Part shown: positions 63,494-64,000 of the stretch, piece after piece | How the letters are laid out: each line of letters begins with the position of its first letter | Numbering within the stretch: position 1 is the stretch's first letter | Assembly (NCBI GenBank): GCA_020633955.1 | Contig: JACKCP010000002.1 | Coordinates: forward strand, 62,001-126,000 | Length of the DNA stretch: 64,000 bases | DNA from: Desulfobacteraceae bacterium | GTDB taxonomy: Bacteria > Desulfobacterota > Desulfobacteria > Desulfobacterales > JACKCP01 | Direction: 5' to 3' | The notes under the pieces: model-generated | What the model was told of the DNA's origin: nothing | Database searches by the model: none | What the model saw: only the letters and a program-made list of their open reading frames with translations | Made by a program: the position numbers and the translations under genes

Positions 63494-64000
63494 ATGCAGA
63501 CAAATGAAGAACTAAAAAAAAGGCTGATTGAAAATAAAAAGGACAGAATCTATTCCTTTATTATGGATGAAGGGAATTTCAGGGGAACTGTAATTCATTC
63601 CACGAGGCTTGTAAAAGATCTTAAGGAGAGACATTCCCTTGGAATTATTGAAACACTTATCCTTGGGCATGCATGCACAGGATCAGAGCTAATGGCAACA
63701 ACCCTCAAGGGAAACAGCAGACTAAAATTTCACATAGAATGCTCAGGGCCGGTTAAAGGGCTTGTCTGCGAAGCAAATTCATTTGGAGATGTTCGCGGAT
63801 ATCTCTTCCAGAATCCAATCCCAATAACTGATCCTCCAAAAGATTTTAAAACATCTCCATATTTCAAAGCAGGGTTTTTAACTGTTACTTATATTAAGGA
63901 AAATTCAAAATCACCATATTCGGGAAAAGTAATGCTTGAATACGGAGAAATTGCCCAGGAAATTGCAAATTATTATCTAAACTCAGAACAAATCCCTTCA
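63494..64000 (+). CDS. hslO: Hsp33 redox-regulated chaperone (3' partial)
   Basis: The ATG at 63494 opens a frame that runs off the right edge (169 codons present). LGHACTGSELMATTLKG near 56, IECSGPVKGLVCEANSFGDVRGYL near 78-101, YSGKVMLEYGEIAQEIANYY and SEQIPS match the N-terminal domain of Hsp33. The zinc-binding, oxidation-sensing cysteine region lies beyond the window. Hsp33 prevents aggregation of proteins during disulfide stress. It follows the anti-sigma gene after 117 nt. Confidence 0.92.
   Translation, partial: MQTNEELKKRLIENKKDRIYSFIMDEGNFRGTVIHSTRLVKDLKERHSLGIIETLILGHACTGSELMATTLKGNSRLKFHIECSGPVKGLVCEANSFGDVRGYLFQNPIPITDPPKDFKTSPYFKAGFLTVTYIKENSKSPYSGKVMLEYGEIAQEIANYYLNSEQIPS

Noticed and set aside
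1..64000. CRISPR arrays, tRNA, rRNA, prophage or antiphage modules
   Set aside because: No regularly spaced repeats, cloverleaf-like sequences, ribosomal RNA or phage structural genes were seen. The repeats present are dispersed, not arrayed.

Overview
The window is AT-rich bacterial chromosome with long poly-A/T runs, tightly packed operons, many Sec-type lipoproteins and outer-membrane-type proteins, so the host is Gram-negative. The gene mix points to an anaerobic Desulfobacterota, probably Desulfobacterales-like. It includes a giant DUF3683/FAD/Fe-S/CCG lactate-type dehydrogenase, a DUF1858 redox-disulfide protein, AdoMet-independent spermidine synthesis, HDOD and CHASE2 signalling proteins, and a candidate selenoprotein. 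The taxonomic call is an inference from gene content. No rRNA, tRNA, CRISPR array, prophage or complete insertion sequence was seen.

Layout. 0-8.5 kb: the dehydrogenase (cut by the left edge), a three-gene small-lipoprotein operon, a class II aldolase with cobD, hemolysin III and a membrane protein. 8.6-18.5 kb: K+ uptake (TrkH/KtrB plus an RCK subunit plus a receptor-like membrane protein), CorA, then TetR-MFP-RND efflux. 18.5-23.6 kb: poorly characterised lipoproteins, a six-helix membrane protein and a decayed gene. 23.7-29.4 kb: an acyltransferase-hydrolase fusion, then a signalling run (cNMP-binding, HDOD, PAS histidine kinase, DUF1858). 29.5-35.1 kb: cysM, an acyl-CoA-dehydrogenase-like gene, an AEC carrier and a YgiQ radical SAM protein. 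35.2-43.1 kb: a TPR/beta-barrel, FecR and CHASE2-cyclase operon, then zinc/manganese-type ABC genes. 43.2-48.5 kb: a spermidine operon (speA, carboxynorspermidine dehydrogenase, nspC, speB). 49-56 kb: a hybrid kinase and a caspase-like lipoprotein divergent from a DUF4384 protein. 56.2-62.3 kb: a cyclopropane/methyl-fatty-acid-type operon, a TetR gene and an aldehyde dehydrogenase. 62.4-64 kb: a candidate selenoprotein, an ECF sigma factor with its zinc anti-sigma, and Hsp33 (cut by the right edge).

How the genes fit together. The four polyamine genes make a complete arginine to agmatine to putrescine to carboxyspermidine to spermidine route without AdoMet decarboxylase. The CHASE2 cyclase could supply cAMP to the cNMP-binding protein encoded 13 kb away, with FecR and beta-barrel partners suggesting envelope input. 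The right end groups thiol/redox functions.

Structure beyond the genes. Two families of dispersed non-coding elements occur, each in three copies. One is a 162-167 bp MITE with GTAA-type inverted termini and 8-bp target duplications, which fits non-autonomous derivatives of an IS66-type element. The other is a roughly 140-bp repeat with alternative hairpins that begins exactly at the TAG stop codons of two genes. The most striking single item is the in-frame UGA at 62478, which is followed 16 nt later by a SECIS-like hairpin.
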